Made by a program: the position numbers and the translations under genes
Assembly (NCBI RefSeq): GCF_900143645.1
Contig: NZ_FRFD01000005.1
Coordinates: 124,001-188,000, forward strand
Length of the DNA: 64,000 nt
Direction: 5' to 3'
Origin: Anaerocolumna xylanovorans DSM 12503
Lineage (GTDB): Bacteria; Bacillota; Clostridia; Lachnospirales; Lachnospiraceae
Notes under the pieces: model-generated
What the model saw: only the letters and a program-made list of their open reading frames with translations
Told to the model about the DNA's origin: nothing
Databases searched by the model: none
Shown: positions 8,555 through 17,072 of the stretch, piece after piece
How positions within the stretch are numbered: position 1 is the stretch's first letter
Layout: the number at the start of each line of letters is the position of its first letter

Positions 8555-8583
8555 ATTATATTTGAATATTTATCGAATGTCAA
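8555..8583 (-). promoter_or_regulatory. Consensus sigma-A promoter of the DUF2975 operon
   Basis: On the minus strand TTGACA (8583-8578) and TATAAT (8560-8555) are separated by exactly 17 bp, about 40 bp before the ATG at 8516. Both boxes match the consensus at every position, so strong basal expression or tight repression is expected. Confidence 0.75.
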
Positions 8584-8800
8584 TAAATTATTATTGCAAA
8601 AGAGTAAAAGTTGATGTAGCACAGGCACAGACATTACAAGTCGGCAGGCTGGTTTTTCAATCATTTGTTGCTCTCCCTTTGCGAATTCCTCTTTTAAGGA
8701 TTGATTTTAGATCCGAAGGAAATTATAGAAACTGCTTGTTTTTTTACATTGGTTACTATAATATTTTCTATAAATAGAATTACAAATGAGGAGAACCGAT

Positions 8801-9958
8801 ATGGCTAAGAGAAGAATTGCCATAATTATGGCGTTTATCTTATTATTGACATCTGTAACCGGAAACGCACAAGCTTATGCCATGGGGGCTTACCAGAATC
8901 AAAGTATATTAAGTACGGACGCCGGATCTTATTATGCAATCAAATCAGATAACAGCCTGTGGAGCTGGGGGTATAATGGCAGAGGAATCTTAGGGGATGG
9001 TACAACCAAGGACCGGACAAAACCGAAGAAAGTTCTTGATAATGTTTTAAATGTACAGGAAGGCAGCTACCACATGGCAGCCCTTACAACCAATGGTGAG
9101 GTATGGTGCTGGGGCAGTAATGTCTATGCAACAATCGGAGACGGAACAGTGGCAGACCGGTTAAAGCCAAAGAAAATATTGACGGGGGTAAAACAGGTTA
9201 CATCCGCCGGTAATAACTATACGGTAGCCCTGAAAAAGAATGGCGAAGTGTGGCTCTGGGGCAGCAACAGCCGGGGACAATTAGGAAATGGCTCTTATAA
9301 TTCGGAATCAAGGCCTAAGATGGTGTTAAAGGGTGTCAGTAAAATATCCCAGGGCTCCAACCACGTCCTTGCGCTGAAAAAGAATGGGGAACTGTGGGCC
9401 TGGGGTTATAACTTTTCTGGTCAGGTCGGAAACAATAGTAAGAAAGATGTTTTAAAACCAATAAAAATAATGGGTAAAATAAAGGAGATTGCAGCTGAAC
9501 ACAATACTTCGCTTGCTATCAGCAAAACCGGAACGTTGTACCTTTGGGGAAGCAGCCCCATAAGATCCTTTTCCGAAGAGGGAGATATTTTAACTCCTAA
9601 GAAATATTTATATAAAATAAGCAGCGTAACCTATGACGGTTATAATATTCTGGCGATAAAAAACAATGGAGAGTTATGGTCAATTGATACCTATCATGAT
9701 AATACGCCATATAAAATTATGGATGATGTTATCTATGCTTACCGGAATATGCTTATTACTTCCGAACATGAGCTTTACAGCCTTGATGAAAATAACGGTC
9801 TGAAGCCAAGTAAGGTTATGGACAATGTAGCATATATAAGCTCTAATTGGTATCATGGGCTGATTGTTACCTATTATGGAACCTTATGGTCTATTGATGG
9901 AGGTGGGGTCAAGTATACGAAGACAAAGATAATGAGTAAAATGAGAGTTAGCGAATAA
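8801..9958 (+). CDS. Secreted RCC1-repeat beta-propeller protein
   Basis: The start is set at ATG 8801, 7 bases after GAGGAG; an in-frame ATG at 8786 overlaps that site. The product is about 385 residues. A signal peptide (MAKRRIAIIMAFILLLTS, cut near the AQAYA run) is followed by about seven RCC1-like blades of about 50 residues. The blades share the pattern x-L-W-x-W-G-x-N-x-x-G-x-x-G-x-G, as in SLWSWGYNGRGILGDGT and EVWLWGSNSRGQLGNGS. Later blades (from about residue 255) are degenerate and keep only the ALKKNGELW-type half. Bacterial RCC1 proteins of this kind are exported or surface proteins that probably bind other molecules; no enzyme residues are visible. It appears monocistronic. Confidence 0.85.
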   Translation: MAKRRIAIIMAFILLLTSVTGNAQAYAMGAYQNQSILSTDAGSYYAIKSDNSLWSWGYNGRGILGDGTTKDRTKPKKVLDNVLNVQEGSYHMAALTTNGEVWCWGSNVYATIGDGTVADRLKPKKILTGVKQVTSAGNNYTVALKKNGEVWLWGSNSRGQLGNGSYNSESRPKMVLKGVSKISQGSNHVLALKKNGELWAWGYNFSGQVGNNSKKDVLKPIKIMGKIKEIAAEHNTSLAISKTGTLYLWGSSPIRSFSEEGDILTPKKYLYKISSVTYDGYNILAIKNNGELWSIDTYHDNTPYKIMDDVIYAYRNMLITSEHELYSLDENNGLKPSKVMDNVAYISSNWYHGLIVTYYGTLWSIDGGGVKYTKTKIMSKMRVSE

Positions 9959-10038
9959 TTTAGCTTGTAGATTCATCTGTTTAATGTTATTAATAAGATA
10001 ATGGTATTGTTTTAAAACACGAGGAGAAGGAGAACCCG

Positions 10039-11298
10039 ATGAAGCTAAACTACAAGAGAACTTTCTTGATCAGCTTGGCATTTATGTCAATCTGTGCCTT
10101 TTGGCAGCTATACGATACGATAATTCCTTTGATATTGCAGAACACTTTTAAGCTGGGTGAAACAGTAACCGGAACAGTAATGGCCATGGACAATGTACTT
10201 GCAATTTTTCTGCTCCCGGTCTTCGGAGCATATTCCGACAGAGTCAATACAAAGTTAGGTAAGAGAACGCCGTTTATCTTATTTGGGACAATAACTGCGG
10301 TTATATTGATGATGATACTTCCCATAGCTGATTTAGAGGAAAATATGATAGTCTTTGTAGTGGTTTTATTCTTGCTGCTGATTGCAATGGGTTCTTACCG
10401 GTCTCCGGCGGTGGCTTTAATGCCCGATGTAACGCCAAAGCCTTTAAGAAGCAAAGCCAATGCGGTAATTAATCTGATGGGGGCAGCCGGCGGCGTATTT
10501 TCCCTTGTTATGATTAAGATATTGATTCAGCAGGTAGATAAGCCGAATTATGTCTGGGTATTCCTTTCAGTTGCAGTATTAATGCTGGCTTCCGTTATGG
10601 TTTTAGTGAGCACGGTACAGGAAAATAAAATCGGGATTAAGGCAGAGAAAGAAGAAAAAGAAAATCTAAGCGGAACGGATTCGGCTAAATTGCCAAAGGA
10701 GGTTCAAAAGAGCCTGGCATTTATTCTGGCATCCATATTTTTATGGTTTATGGCTTACAATGCTGTAACTACTGCATTTTCCAGGTATGCTGTTAAGGTG
10801 TGGGATTTAAAGGGCGGCAGTTTTGCCAACTGTCTTTTGATTGCCACCATTGCTGCTATTTTTAGTTACATGCCTATAGGGGCAATCTCCGGGAAGTTTG
10901 GACGTAAGAAAACCATAATCGGCGGAATTCTGCTGCTATCTGCTTCTTATTTTGCAGGTATGCTTTTTAGGGAATATTCCAGTATGATTAATGTTGTTTT
11001 TGCAATTACGGGCATTGGATGGGCTGCCATCAATGTGAATTCTTATCCCATGGTGGTTGAGATGAGTAAGGGCTCGGATGTGGGAAAATATACCGGACTA
11101 TATTACACCTTTTCCATGTCGGCGCAGATTATTACGCCTATTTTATCGGGGTTGCTGCTGGAGCATGTCTCATACTATACACTGTTTCCCTATGCGGTGA
11201 CATTTTCGCTTTTGTCGCTGTGCACAATGTTATTTGTAAAGCATGGAGATGCAAGGCCGGAAAAGAAAGAGAGTTTATTGGAGAATTTTGATTCCTAA
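10039..11298 (+). CDS. MFS transporter (SLC45/GPH-like sugar transporter type)
   Basis: A 419-residue integral membrane protein with about 12 predicted membrane segments and the MFS loop motif GAYSDRVNTKLGKRTPFILFGT between segments 2 and 3. The motif D-R-x-x-x-x-x-G-K-R-x-P-[FY] with an early W-x-x-Y-D helix resembles the SLC45/GPH-type sugar transporters of Clostridia rather than drug exporters. A soluble central loop (about residues 195-225, rich in Lys and Glu) separates the two halves. It stands alone with an AGGAGAAGGAG site, and no linked enzyme identifies the substrate. It is the last gene before a promoter-terminator leader. Confidence 0.75.
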   Translation: MKLNYKRTFLISLAFMSICAFWQLYDTIIPLILQNTFKLGETVTGTVMAMDNVLAIFLLPVFGAYSDRVNTKLGKRTPFILFGTITAVILMMILPIADLEENMIVFVVVLFLLLIAMGSYRSPAVALMPDVTPKPLRSKANAVINLMGAAGGVFSLVMIKILIQQVDKPNYVWVFLSVAVLMLASVMVLVSTVQENKIGIKAEKEEKENLSGTDSAKLPKEVQKSLAFILASIFLWFMAYNAVTTAFSRYAVKVWDLKGGSFANCLLIATIAAIFSYMPIGAISGKFGRKKTIIGGILLLSASYFAGMLFREYSSMINVVFAITGIGWAAINVNSYPMVVEMSKGSDVGKYTGLYYTFSMSAQIITPILSGLLLEHVSYYTLFPYAVTFSLLSLCTMLFVKHGDARPEKKESLLENFDS

Positions 11299-11314
11299 AG
11301 AAGAGTAAAGCCAA

Positions 11315-11344
11315 TTGACTTTTTCTCCGGCAAAATGTTATAAT
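11315..11344 (+). promoter_or_regulatory. Promoter of the leader of the DHA2 exporter gene
   Basis: TTGACT at 11315-11320 and TATAAT at 11339-11344 are 18 bp apart. Transcription would start near 11351, giving a leader of about 190 nt before the ATG at 11538, with an intrinsic terminator inside it. Confidence 0.6.
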
Positions 11345-11352
11345 TAACCGAA

Positions 11353-11460
11353 CTTAAGGAGTCTGCTGTCCTAAGAGAAGTCATCGGAGGGCTTGTAATC
11401 GTAATTGCAATGCCAGATAAGATGTCGGGTGCGCCCGGTATTTTATCTGGATTTTTTTTG
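11353..11460 (+). promoter_or_regulatory. 5' leader with internal terminator (candidate attenuator) of an MFS exporter gene
   Basis: Between promoter and gene lie a small hairpin (CTTAAGGA 11353-11360 with TCCTAAG 11369-11375, one bulge) and a strong intrinsic terminator. In the terminator, CCAGATAA (from 11413) pairs with the TTATCTGG block ending at 11450, with an inner CGGG/CCCG stem, and a run of eight T follows at 11452-11459. A terminator placed after its own promoter and 78 bp ahead of a drug-exporter gene is the layout of an attenuated or riboswitch-controlled gene. I could not match the leader to any riboswitch class that I know. Confidence 0.6.
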
Positions 11461-11537
11461 CTTTTAAATGGCTTAAACAGAGAATAAAAATATTAGTACG
11501 GTTTGGCAGAACCGCTGCTGGAGTAAGGAAATGAAAT

Positions 11538-12983
11538 ATGAATTTAAAAAGAAGAAATCTGATCATATCAATTATGTTAGTTATGTTTTTAGCGGCAGTT
11601 GAAGGAACAATTGTCACTATGGCAACGCCTACCATTACAAAGGATTTACATGGCTTTGAACTTATCAGCCTGGTTTTTTCGGTATATTTATTGACGTCTG
11701 CAATATCTACACCTATCTATGGCAAATTTGCGGATTTGTATGGAAGAAAAAAGATGCTTATCATTGCAATCCTGCTATTTTTGACCGGAAGCTTTTTATG
11801 CGGTTTATCACAGAGCATGATTATGCTGATTGCCTTTCGTGCAATTCAGGGACTGGGTGCAGGAGGAATCCTCACCATTTCATACACCATAGTTGGAGAT
11901 GAATTTCCACTGGAGGAAAGGTCAAAGATTCAGGGCGGATTAAGCACCGTATGGGGAATTGCAACTCTTGTAGGGCCGTTCTTAGGAGGATTCTTAATCG
12001 ATATGCTTTCCTGGCATTGGATATTTTTTATTAACATTCCTTTTGGACTCTTAGCGGTTGGCTTTTTACAAAGCTCATTGGAAGAGACGGCTATAAAGAA
12101 AAAGCAAAGTATTGATTATGCCGGAATCATTACATTGTCCCTGGCGGTGATCAGCCTCTTAAGTATTTTTATATTCGGTCAGAATACTGCTTCCTACCGT
12201 TCTTCTTTCTTTACCATAAGTGGGGCAGCAGTAACTGCTCTTTTGCTGTTCCTGTTCTATAAAATCGAAAAGAAGGCAAAGGAGCCCATTATACCTTCTG
12301 GCATTTTTACAAAAACAAGCACAATTGTAAATCTGCTGTCATTTTTGATTTATGCCACCTTAATGGGCATAGATGTATATATGCCTTTATACTTACAAAA
12401 CATTTTAGGTTACCAGCCGACAATATCAGGACTGGCAATGTTACCGATGTCAATTTCCTGGCTTGGCGTTACGTTCGTTCTGGGAAAATTGTTTATTAGG
12501 TACGGCGGAAAAGCTGTAACGGTGGTTTCGAATATCCTTATCCTTATTAGTACCCTGTTATTTGCTACGTTAGGAATGAATTCTCCCATTCTATTGGTGC
12601 TGCTGTATGGGTTCATTGTCGGGATAGGATTTGGCGGAGTGACCACGGCTTTAACCATTATCGTACAGGATTCCGTTGAATACAGCATGAGAGGTGTGGC
12701 AGTTGCAACCAATTCATTACTTCGGACATTGGGGCAGACCATTGGCATTAGCATATTCGGCGGTATCTTTAACATGAATGTGGCAAGATATTTTATGAAT
12801 CATGGGATAGAGGGTGTTGATTCAAGTAACTTATATCAGGCGTCGGTATCCCATGCTGCTCTTTCGGCAGAACAGATTAAGTCATCTCTGAACAGCTCCC
12901 TGCATATTCTGTTTATTACTTTTATCGCAATATCTTGTTTTTCTTTTATTTTGTCCATAGTGATGCCGGAAGAAAAGAAATAG
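11538..12983 (+). CDS. EmrB/QacA-type (DHA2, 14-TM) MFS drug exporter
   Basis: A 481-residue membrane protein with about 14 predicted segments. Typical motifs are LMVMFLAAVEGTIVTMATPTI in helix 1 (the D/E-x-T-[IV]-V-x-x-A-x-P motif C), GKFADLYGRKKMLI after helix 2 (motif A), and IQGLGAGGILTISYTIVGDEF with LVGPFLGGFLIDMLSWHWIFFINIPFG in the first half. These define the DHA2 family, which exports drugs or toxic metabolites with proton antiport. It lies behind a leader with an internal terminator, so expression is probably induced by a compound or by ribosome stalling. It ends 11 bp before the convergent SGNH gene. Confidence 0.9.
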   Translation: MNLKRRNLIISIMLVMFLAAVEGTIVTMATPTITKDLHGFELISLVFSVYLLTSAISTPIYGKFADLYGRKKMLIIAILLFLTGSFLCGLSQSMIMLIAFRAIQGLGAGGILTISYTIVGDEFPLEERSKIQGGLSTVWGIATLVGPFLGGFLIDMLSWHWIFFINIPFGLLAVGFLQSSLEETAIKKKQSIDYAGIITLSLAVISLLSIFIFGQNTASYRSSFFTISGAAVTALLLFLFYKIEKKAKEPIIPSGIFTKTSTIVNLLSFLIYATLMGIDVYMPLYLQNILGYQPTISGLAMLPMSISWLGVTFVLGKLFIRYGGKAVTVVSNILILISTLLFATLGMNSPILLVLLYGFIVGIGFGGVTTALTIIVQDSVEYSMRGVAVATNSLLRTLGQTIGISIFGGIFNMNVARYFMNHGIEGVDSSNLYQASVSHAALSAEQIKSSLNSSLHILFITFIAISCFSFILSIVMPEEKK

Positions 12984-12994
12984 GACATATTTCC

Positions 12995-13960
12995 TTAGCT
13001 CACTTGTGTCAGTTTTAAGTATTTTTTCAATGCCGTATTCCAGGAGGCATATTGTTTTTGACCGCGGCGGTCGGTTAAATCCGTATGTTCTGACAAATAG
13101 TCACCTATATAATCCGTTACTTTCTTGGCACCGTAATAATTCATATGGTTTCCCTTATCGCGGGTATCTCTTGCCCAGTCAATTTTTAATTTCTCAGCAT
13201 GCAGATTTAAGTCGATATAAGTTAGATTATTCTTGCTGGCAAAAGAATCTGCCGCATTGTGCTTTTCATAGGTCCAGCATAAAGGTGTCGGAGCACTGTA
13301 TAGAATCAATTGAATGTTTCTTTCTTTACATAAATCCACAATCTTATTCAGGTAAAATAATGGCTGCGCATCAATTGGCTCTATTTTGTCGGTCTTGTGA
13401 ACATAGGGTCCATCCAGGTAGGGCTTGGTAACCGAATTGTATTGGTATCCTTTGTATGCACGGGGTATTTTATGCCCCGGTTTCTTTGGGATATTTTCCA
13501 GCGTGCCTAAGTTAAAATACTTCCAGCTGTTATGGTATTTGTATACTGGAAATATATTTTGGGCAGCTTTGTCAACAGCATCCTGGAGGGCATTGGAATA
13601 ATCAAAGCTCCGGTAGAAGGCATTGGTCTCTAAGAGCACAACTTTCGGGGACTGGTTATTAAGTATTTGCTGCAGCAGATAGTAGGTATCCTGCAGGCGC
13701 TGTCCTGGAACACCGCAATTATACCCTGCATAGCCATGCTTATTCCAGAGCTCCATGGGAGAAATGCTGGTACTGCATTCGCTGTCACCGAGTGTTATAT
13801 AATCAATGGTGTCTTTCGGGGCACTTAATATGCCGTTCAGCTTTTTATAAGGACCTTCTCCCGTGCTGTTGTAGGGGAGGAATAGATAGGATAAGCCATA
13901 CAATAAGATGAAAAGCCCGGAAAAGAATAAAATTGGTTTTATAATATGTTTTGATTGCAT
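12995..13960 (-). CDS. DltD/SGNH-like membrane-anchored protein of a dlt-like operon
   Basis: A 321-residue protein with one N-terminal membrane anchor (about residues 8-28) and an extracytoplasmic SGNH-hydrolase-like domain. ITLGDSECSTSISP near 55-68 is block I, with the Gly-Asp-Ser catalytic Ser. GVPGQRLQDTYYLL near 83-96 resembles the block II/III region, and RDKGNHMNYYGAKKV near 270-285 carries the terminal His block (D-x-x-H form). It is the last gene of the operon, 12 bp after the MBOAT gene. In dlt, alg and pat pathways an SGNH partner completes acyl transfer outside the membrane to teichoic acid or another polymer. It is not a close DltD, so the acceptor is open. Confidence 0.75.
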   Translation of the reverse strand: MQSKHIIKPILFFSGLFILLYGLSYLFLPYNSTGEGPYKKLNGILSAPKDTIDYITLGDSECSTSISPMELWNKHGYAGYNCGVPGQRLQDTYYLLQQILNNQSPKVVLLETNAFYRSFDYSNALQDAVDKAAQNIFPVYKYHNSWKYFNLGTLENIPKKPGHKIPRAYKGYQYNSVTKPYLDGPYVHKTDKIEPIDAQPLFYLNKIVDLCKERNIQLILYSAPTPLCWTYEKHNAADSFASKNNLTYIDLNLHAEKLKIDWARDTRDKGNHMNYYGAKKVTDYIGDYLSEHTDLTDRRGQKQYASWNTALKKYLKLTQVS

Positions 13961-13972
13961 AAAGTCTACCTC

Positions 13973-15574
13973 TTAAAATCCTGCATAAATTAGTTTTGCC
14001 GGTATATATCCACCGCCATAAGCTCCGAAAATAATTACCAGAACTATAACCGTGTACAGAAAACCCCAGCGAAGGGCGATATTCCAACCCGCAATTTTTT
14101 CGCGGATTGATATTTCGCGTTCGTGCAGGATACCGACTGTCAATACTATAATCAAGCTAAACAACACTACTATAAAGTCCCCAAGGGACAGCCCTAACTT
14201 CAGTAAGGAGCCATTTGTGAGGGTATTAAAGTGAAAGCCCGTAAAAATAGAACCGAACATCCGCATACCGGTGCCCAGATCGTCGGCTCTGAAAAATAAT
14301 TCACCGGTAAAGATAATAAGCAGTGTCTTAACTGTCTGTAAAGCGCTATAAATACCACTGTTACGGTTGATTTTTAAAGATTCTGCAACCGTCTGAATTA
14401 GCGGCTCAAAGATATTACCAAGTAAAATCAGAACAAAGTAGTATATTCCAAAGAATATATAATTCCAGCCGGTTCCGTGCCATAGCCCGTTGCAAATCCA
14501 TACGCCGAATAAGGCAATGGAAGAAGGGATAATCTGTCCCATATGCTTGCCGTATTTTGCTCTTGAACTCTTACCCAGGTTCTTAACGAATTTGGTTAAG
14601 GAGATGGGATAGAAGATATAATCCTTTAACCAGGCGCCAAGGGTAATATGCCAGCGTCTCCAGAATTCCGATGCGGATTTGGAGAAAAAGGGCTGCTTAA
14701 AGTTTTCGGGAATGGTTACGCCAAACATCTCACCGGTACCGATTGTGATATCAATACAGCCTGAAAAATCAGCATATAGCTGGAAGGTATAGAGGATGGC
14801 TGCCACGATAATGGTAATTCCGCTGTAATGATCTGGTTTGTCGAAAACCGTTACTACAAGCATATTTAGCCGGTCTGCTATAATAAGTTTTTTAAATAAT
14901 CCCCAGAGTACTCTTTGCATACCAAAGGTTACATTTTTATATTCCAGAGGTTTTCCCTCGTACAAAGTTCCTGCTGTCTGTGAATAACGGCAGATAGGGC
15001 CTTCCATCAGGAGGGGAAAAAATGCCATGTACAGTGCCAGCTTTCCCAAATTGTCATCTGCCTCTATTTTCTGGTAGTAAATATCAACCAGATAGGAGAT
15101 CGCCTGCAGGGTATAAAAGGATATTCCTATAGGCAGGGCAAACTTGAAGGCGGGTAAAAGTACGGGAGAAGATACCAGCTTTAATAATTGATTAATATTG
15201 CCGCCAAAAAAGTCAGAGTATTTTAATATCAATAACATACTAAGCTGTATTCCGATTCCAAACCACAATATCCCGCGGTTTTTCCTGGTGTAAGCCGCCT
15301 TTAAGGCTTTTTTATCGTCTGCCGTCTGTTCATTTACCGGATGTTCTTTTCTGTCAGAGTATTCTTTTCTGCTATAGGAGAGCCAAAGGCCTATGTAGTG
15401 AATTGCAAGTGTAGAAAACAGCAAATACACCAGAAGCTTTCCGCTTATCGAATAAAAGAAGACATAGCTGGCAAGCAACAGTACCTTCGGGCGGTGGTGT
15501 TTTGGTACAAGTTGGTAGGACAATAAAACCACCGGTAAAAATAGGAAAATATATAAAATCGAATTATAAGTCAT
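13973..15574 (-). CDS. MBOAT family O-acyltransferase (AlgI/DltB/PatA type)
   Basis: A 533-residue multi-spanning protein with at least 10 membrane helices. The MBOAT catalytic His is seen in ICNGLWHGTGWNYIFFGIYY near residues 355-375. PENFKQPFFSKSASEFWRRWHITLGAWLKDYIFYP is the conserved cytoplasmic block with the W-R-R-W-H-x-[ST]-L-x-x-W-L-x-D-[YF]-[IV]-[YF] signature. Its length is closer to AlgI/PatA than to the roughly 400-residue DltB. It lies 4 bp after the carrier gene and 12 bp before the SGNH gene. It is expected to move an acyl or aminoacyl group from the carrier protein across the membrane. Confidence 0.9.
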   Translation of the reverse strand: MTYNSILYIFLFLPVVLLSYQLVPKHHRPKVLLLASYVFFYSISGKLLVYLLFSTLAIHYIGLWLSYSRKEYSDRKEHPVNEQTADDKKALKAAYTRKNRGILWFGIGIQLSMLLILKYSDFFGGNINQLLKLVSSPVLLPAFKFALPIGISFYTLQAISYLVDIYYQKIEADDNLGKLALYMAFFPLLMEGPICRYSQTAGTLYEGKPLEYKNVTFGMQRVLWGLFKKLIIADRLNMLVVTVFDKPDHYSGITIIVAAILYTFQLYADFSGCIDITIGTGEMFGVTIPENFKQPFFSKSASEFWRRWHITLGAWLKDYIFYPISLTKFVKNLGKSSRAKYGKHMGQIIPSSIALFGVWICNGLWHGTGWNYIFFGIYYFVLILLGNIFEPLIQTVAESLKINRNSGIYSALQTVKTLLIIFTGELFFRADDLGTGMRMFGSIFTGFHFNTLTNGSLLKLGLSLGDFIVVLFSLIIVLTVGILHEREISIREKIAGWNIALRWGFLYTVIVLVIIFGAYGGGYIPAKLIYAGF

Positions 15575-15578
15575 AATG

Positions 15579-15806
15579 TTATTCCTCTTGTAAACGGCTT
15601 ATCATACTCCATATTGCTTTTGCTGAATTGAAGTTAACAGGAATTAGTTCCACCGGGGTGATTTCGATTTCAAAGGCATCTTCTAACTCCGGGATAAGGG
15701 AAAGGATGGAAAAGGAATCCAATAGGCCGCCATCAATCAAGCGTGTTTCTGTCTCGTAATCAATGTTTGGGTTAATATCCTTTAAGATTTCTAATAATTT
15801 TTCCAT
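15579..15806 (-). CDS. DltC-like phosphopantetheine carrier protein
   Basis: The start is placed at the ATG at 15806, which follows AAGGAG; a longer frame to 15860 would overlap the previous gene. The product is about 75 residues, normal for DltC-like carriers. The pantetheine attachment site is in GLLDSFSILSLIPELE, where the Ser of D-S-F is the expected site. The remainder is a four-helix ACP pattern. It sits between the decarboxylase and the MBOAT gene and should carry the activated group made by the adenylating enzyme. Confidence 0.85.
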   Translation of the reverse strand: MEKLLEILKDINPNIDYETETRLIDGGLLDSFSILSLIPELEDAFEIEITPVELIPVNFNSAKAIWSMISRLQEE

Positions 15807-15843
15807 GTGTTTAATCTCCTTCATTGTTTTTATTTTAGTAGAA

Positions 15844-17070
15844 TTAATGACTGCTTCCATTTTTAAGAGTTTTATTGTTTTCGGAAGGCTGAAAATAATT
15901 TAAGGCATCCGCGGGAAAGTGCTCTCTTGCCACACGGAAGTTACTTTTTTGTGAATATAAAATCACCTGGGGCAACTCACGGCTTAAGAAGAGGGATATT
16001 CCTTCCGTTACCGAATAGGCGCCGGTCTTTTCAAAAATCAGCGTGTCTCCTGCTCTAAGGTCAGTAAAGGGATATTGCTTTACCAGCACATCATTTACCG
16101 TACACAGGGAGCCGCAGACAGTCCATTCCAGTGTTTCGCCGTCCCGTTTATCCAAATGGAGGATGGGCGGCTTTTTCATTGCTAACATTTGCCCGTAATA
16201 GTTTATATGATGCATACCGCCGTCAACGATGCAGTAGGGCTGGTTTTTATTTATCTTAGTATCCACAACACCGGTTACGTAAGAGCCGCAGGAGGCGGCT
16301 ATGAACCGGCCCATTTCCAGGGTGATTTTACCGGTGAATTTTAGCTTCTTTATCAGAAGGGCAAGGGAATGAAGCATCTCATCTTCCTCATCCTTCTCTT
16401 CTTCAAAGTAATAAATGGGAAGGCCGGGGCCATACTCTAACTTCTCTGCTGTAAAGCCATATTGCTCTTTCAAATCGGCACAAAGGGTATCAAGCATGGT
16501 AAGTTCGCGTTCAAATTTCGCCGCGGATTTCTTTTGCGTACCGGAAAAGAAATGAATGCCTTCAATGTGTATCAGGTCGTCGCCGGCAGATTCCTTCATC
16601 CTTTCCCCGATAATCTGCCGCACCAGGGTTTCATCCATGCCAAACTGGTTTCCGGAGGTTAAGCGCAGCAGAACCCGAAGGGGGAGCTGATGTGCTTTTG
16701 CATAGCCTTCAAGGATTTGCCAGTGGGAAAGGGATTCAGCGGTATAGAGAATCTGATTTCCATATTGATGAAGGGCGTATTCTAAGTCTTCTGCCTTTTT
16801 ATATACACCGGACAGGATGATTTTATCCATTGGGATGCCTGCCCGCTCACAAATATGAAGTTCTCCGGGGGAACAGACCTCTAAACAATCGACGGTATTC
16901 TCAAGGTCTTTGATAATAAATGGATTGGCCTTCATGGCATAGCACAATCCCACATCTTTACCCAGGGCAGCTCTTATCTTTTCTATTTGCCGGTCCAATA
17001 TATCCACATCAAAAAGGTAGAAGGGAGTGCTGTATTGGCTGATGGCTTGTTTGAATTTCTCTTCGTTCAT
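15844..17070 (-). CDS. LysA/ODC-fold PLP-dependent decarboxylase in a dlt-like operon
   Basis: The ATG at 17070 is preferred because it follows GCGGAGG; the frame stays open to 17088, but that extension would overlap the preceding gene. The product is about 408 residues of the fold-type III family (diaminopimelate, ornithine and arginine decarboxylases). The PLP lysine is K47 in CYAMKANP, EYGPGLPIYYF holds a phosphate-binding Gly-rich turn near 212-222, and CGSLCTVNDVL gives the second-subunit Cys323 and Asp327. GAYSVTEG replaces the more usual GAY-[GS]-x-x-x-[SA] end. It lies 2 bp after the adenylating enzyme and before the carrier. BtrK of butirosin synthesis and exosortase-linked homologues also work beside carriers and ligases. 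By analogy it may decarboxylate a carrier-bound amino acid; the substrate is unproven. Confidence 0.85.
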   Translation of the reverse strand: MNEEKFKQAISQYSTPFYLFDVDILDRQIEKIRAALGKDVGLCYAMKANPFIIKDLENTVDCLEVCSPGELHICERAGIPMDKIILSGVYKKAEDLEYALHQYGNQILYTAESLSHWQILEGYAKAHQLPLRVLLRLTSGNQFGMDETLVRQIIGERMKESAGDDLIHIEGIHFFSGTQKKSAAKFERELTMLDTLCADLKEQYGFTAEKLEYGPGLPIYYFEEEKDEEDEMLHSLALLIKKLKFTGKITLEMGRFIAASCGSYVTGVVDTKINKNQPYCIVDGGMHHINYYGQMLAMKKPPILHLDKRDGETLEWTVCGSLCTVNDVLVKQYPFTDLRAGDTLIFEKTGAYSVTEGISLFLSRELPQVILYSQKSNFRVAREHFPADALNYFQPSENNKTLKNGSSH

Positions 17071-17072
17071 TG

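Noticed and set aside
11410..11487. 25-codon frame (MPDKMSGAPGILSGFFLLLN...) spanning the terminator upstream of the DHA2 exporter
   Set aside because: The only GGAGGG site is about 18 nt upstream, too far, and the frame is explained by the terminator stem and T-tract (Phe codons). It is not kept as a gene, though a leader peptide cannot be fully excluded.
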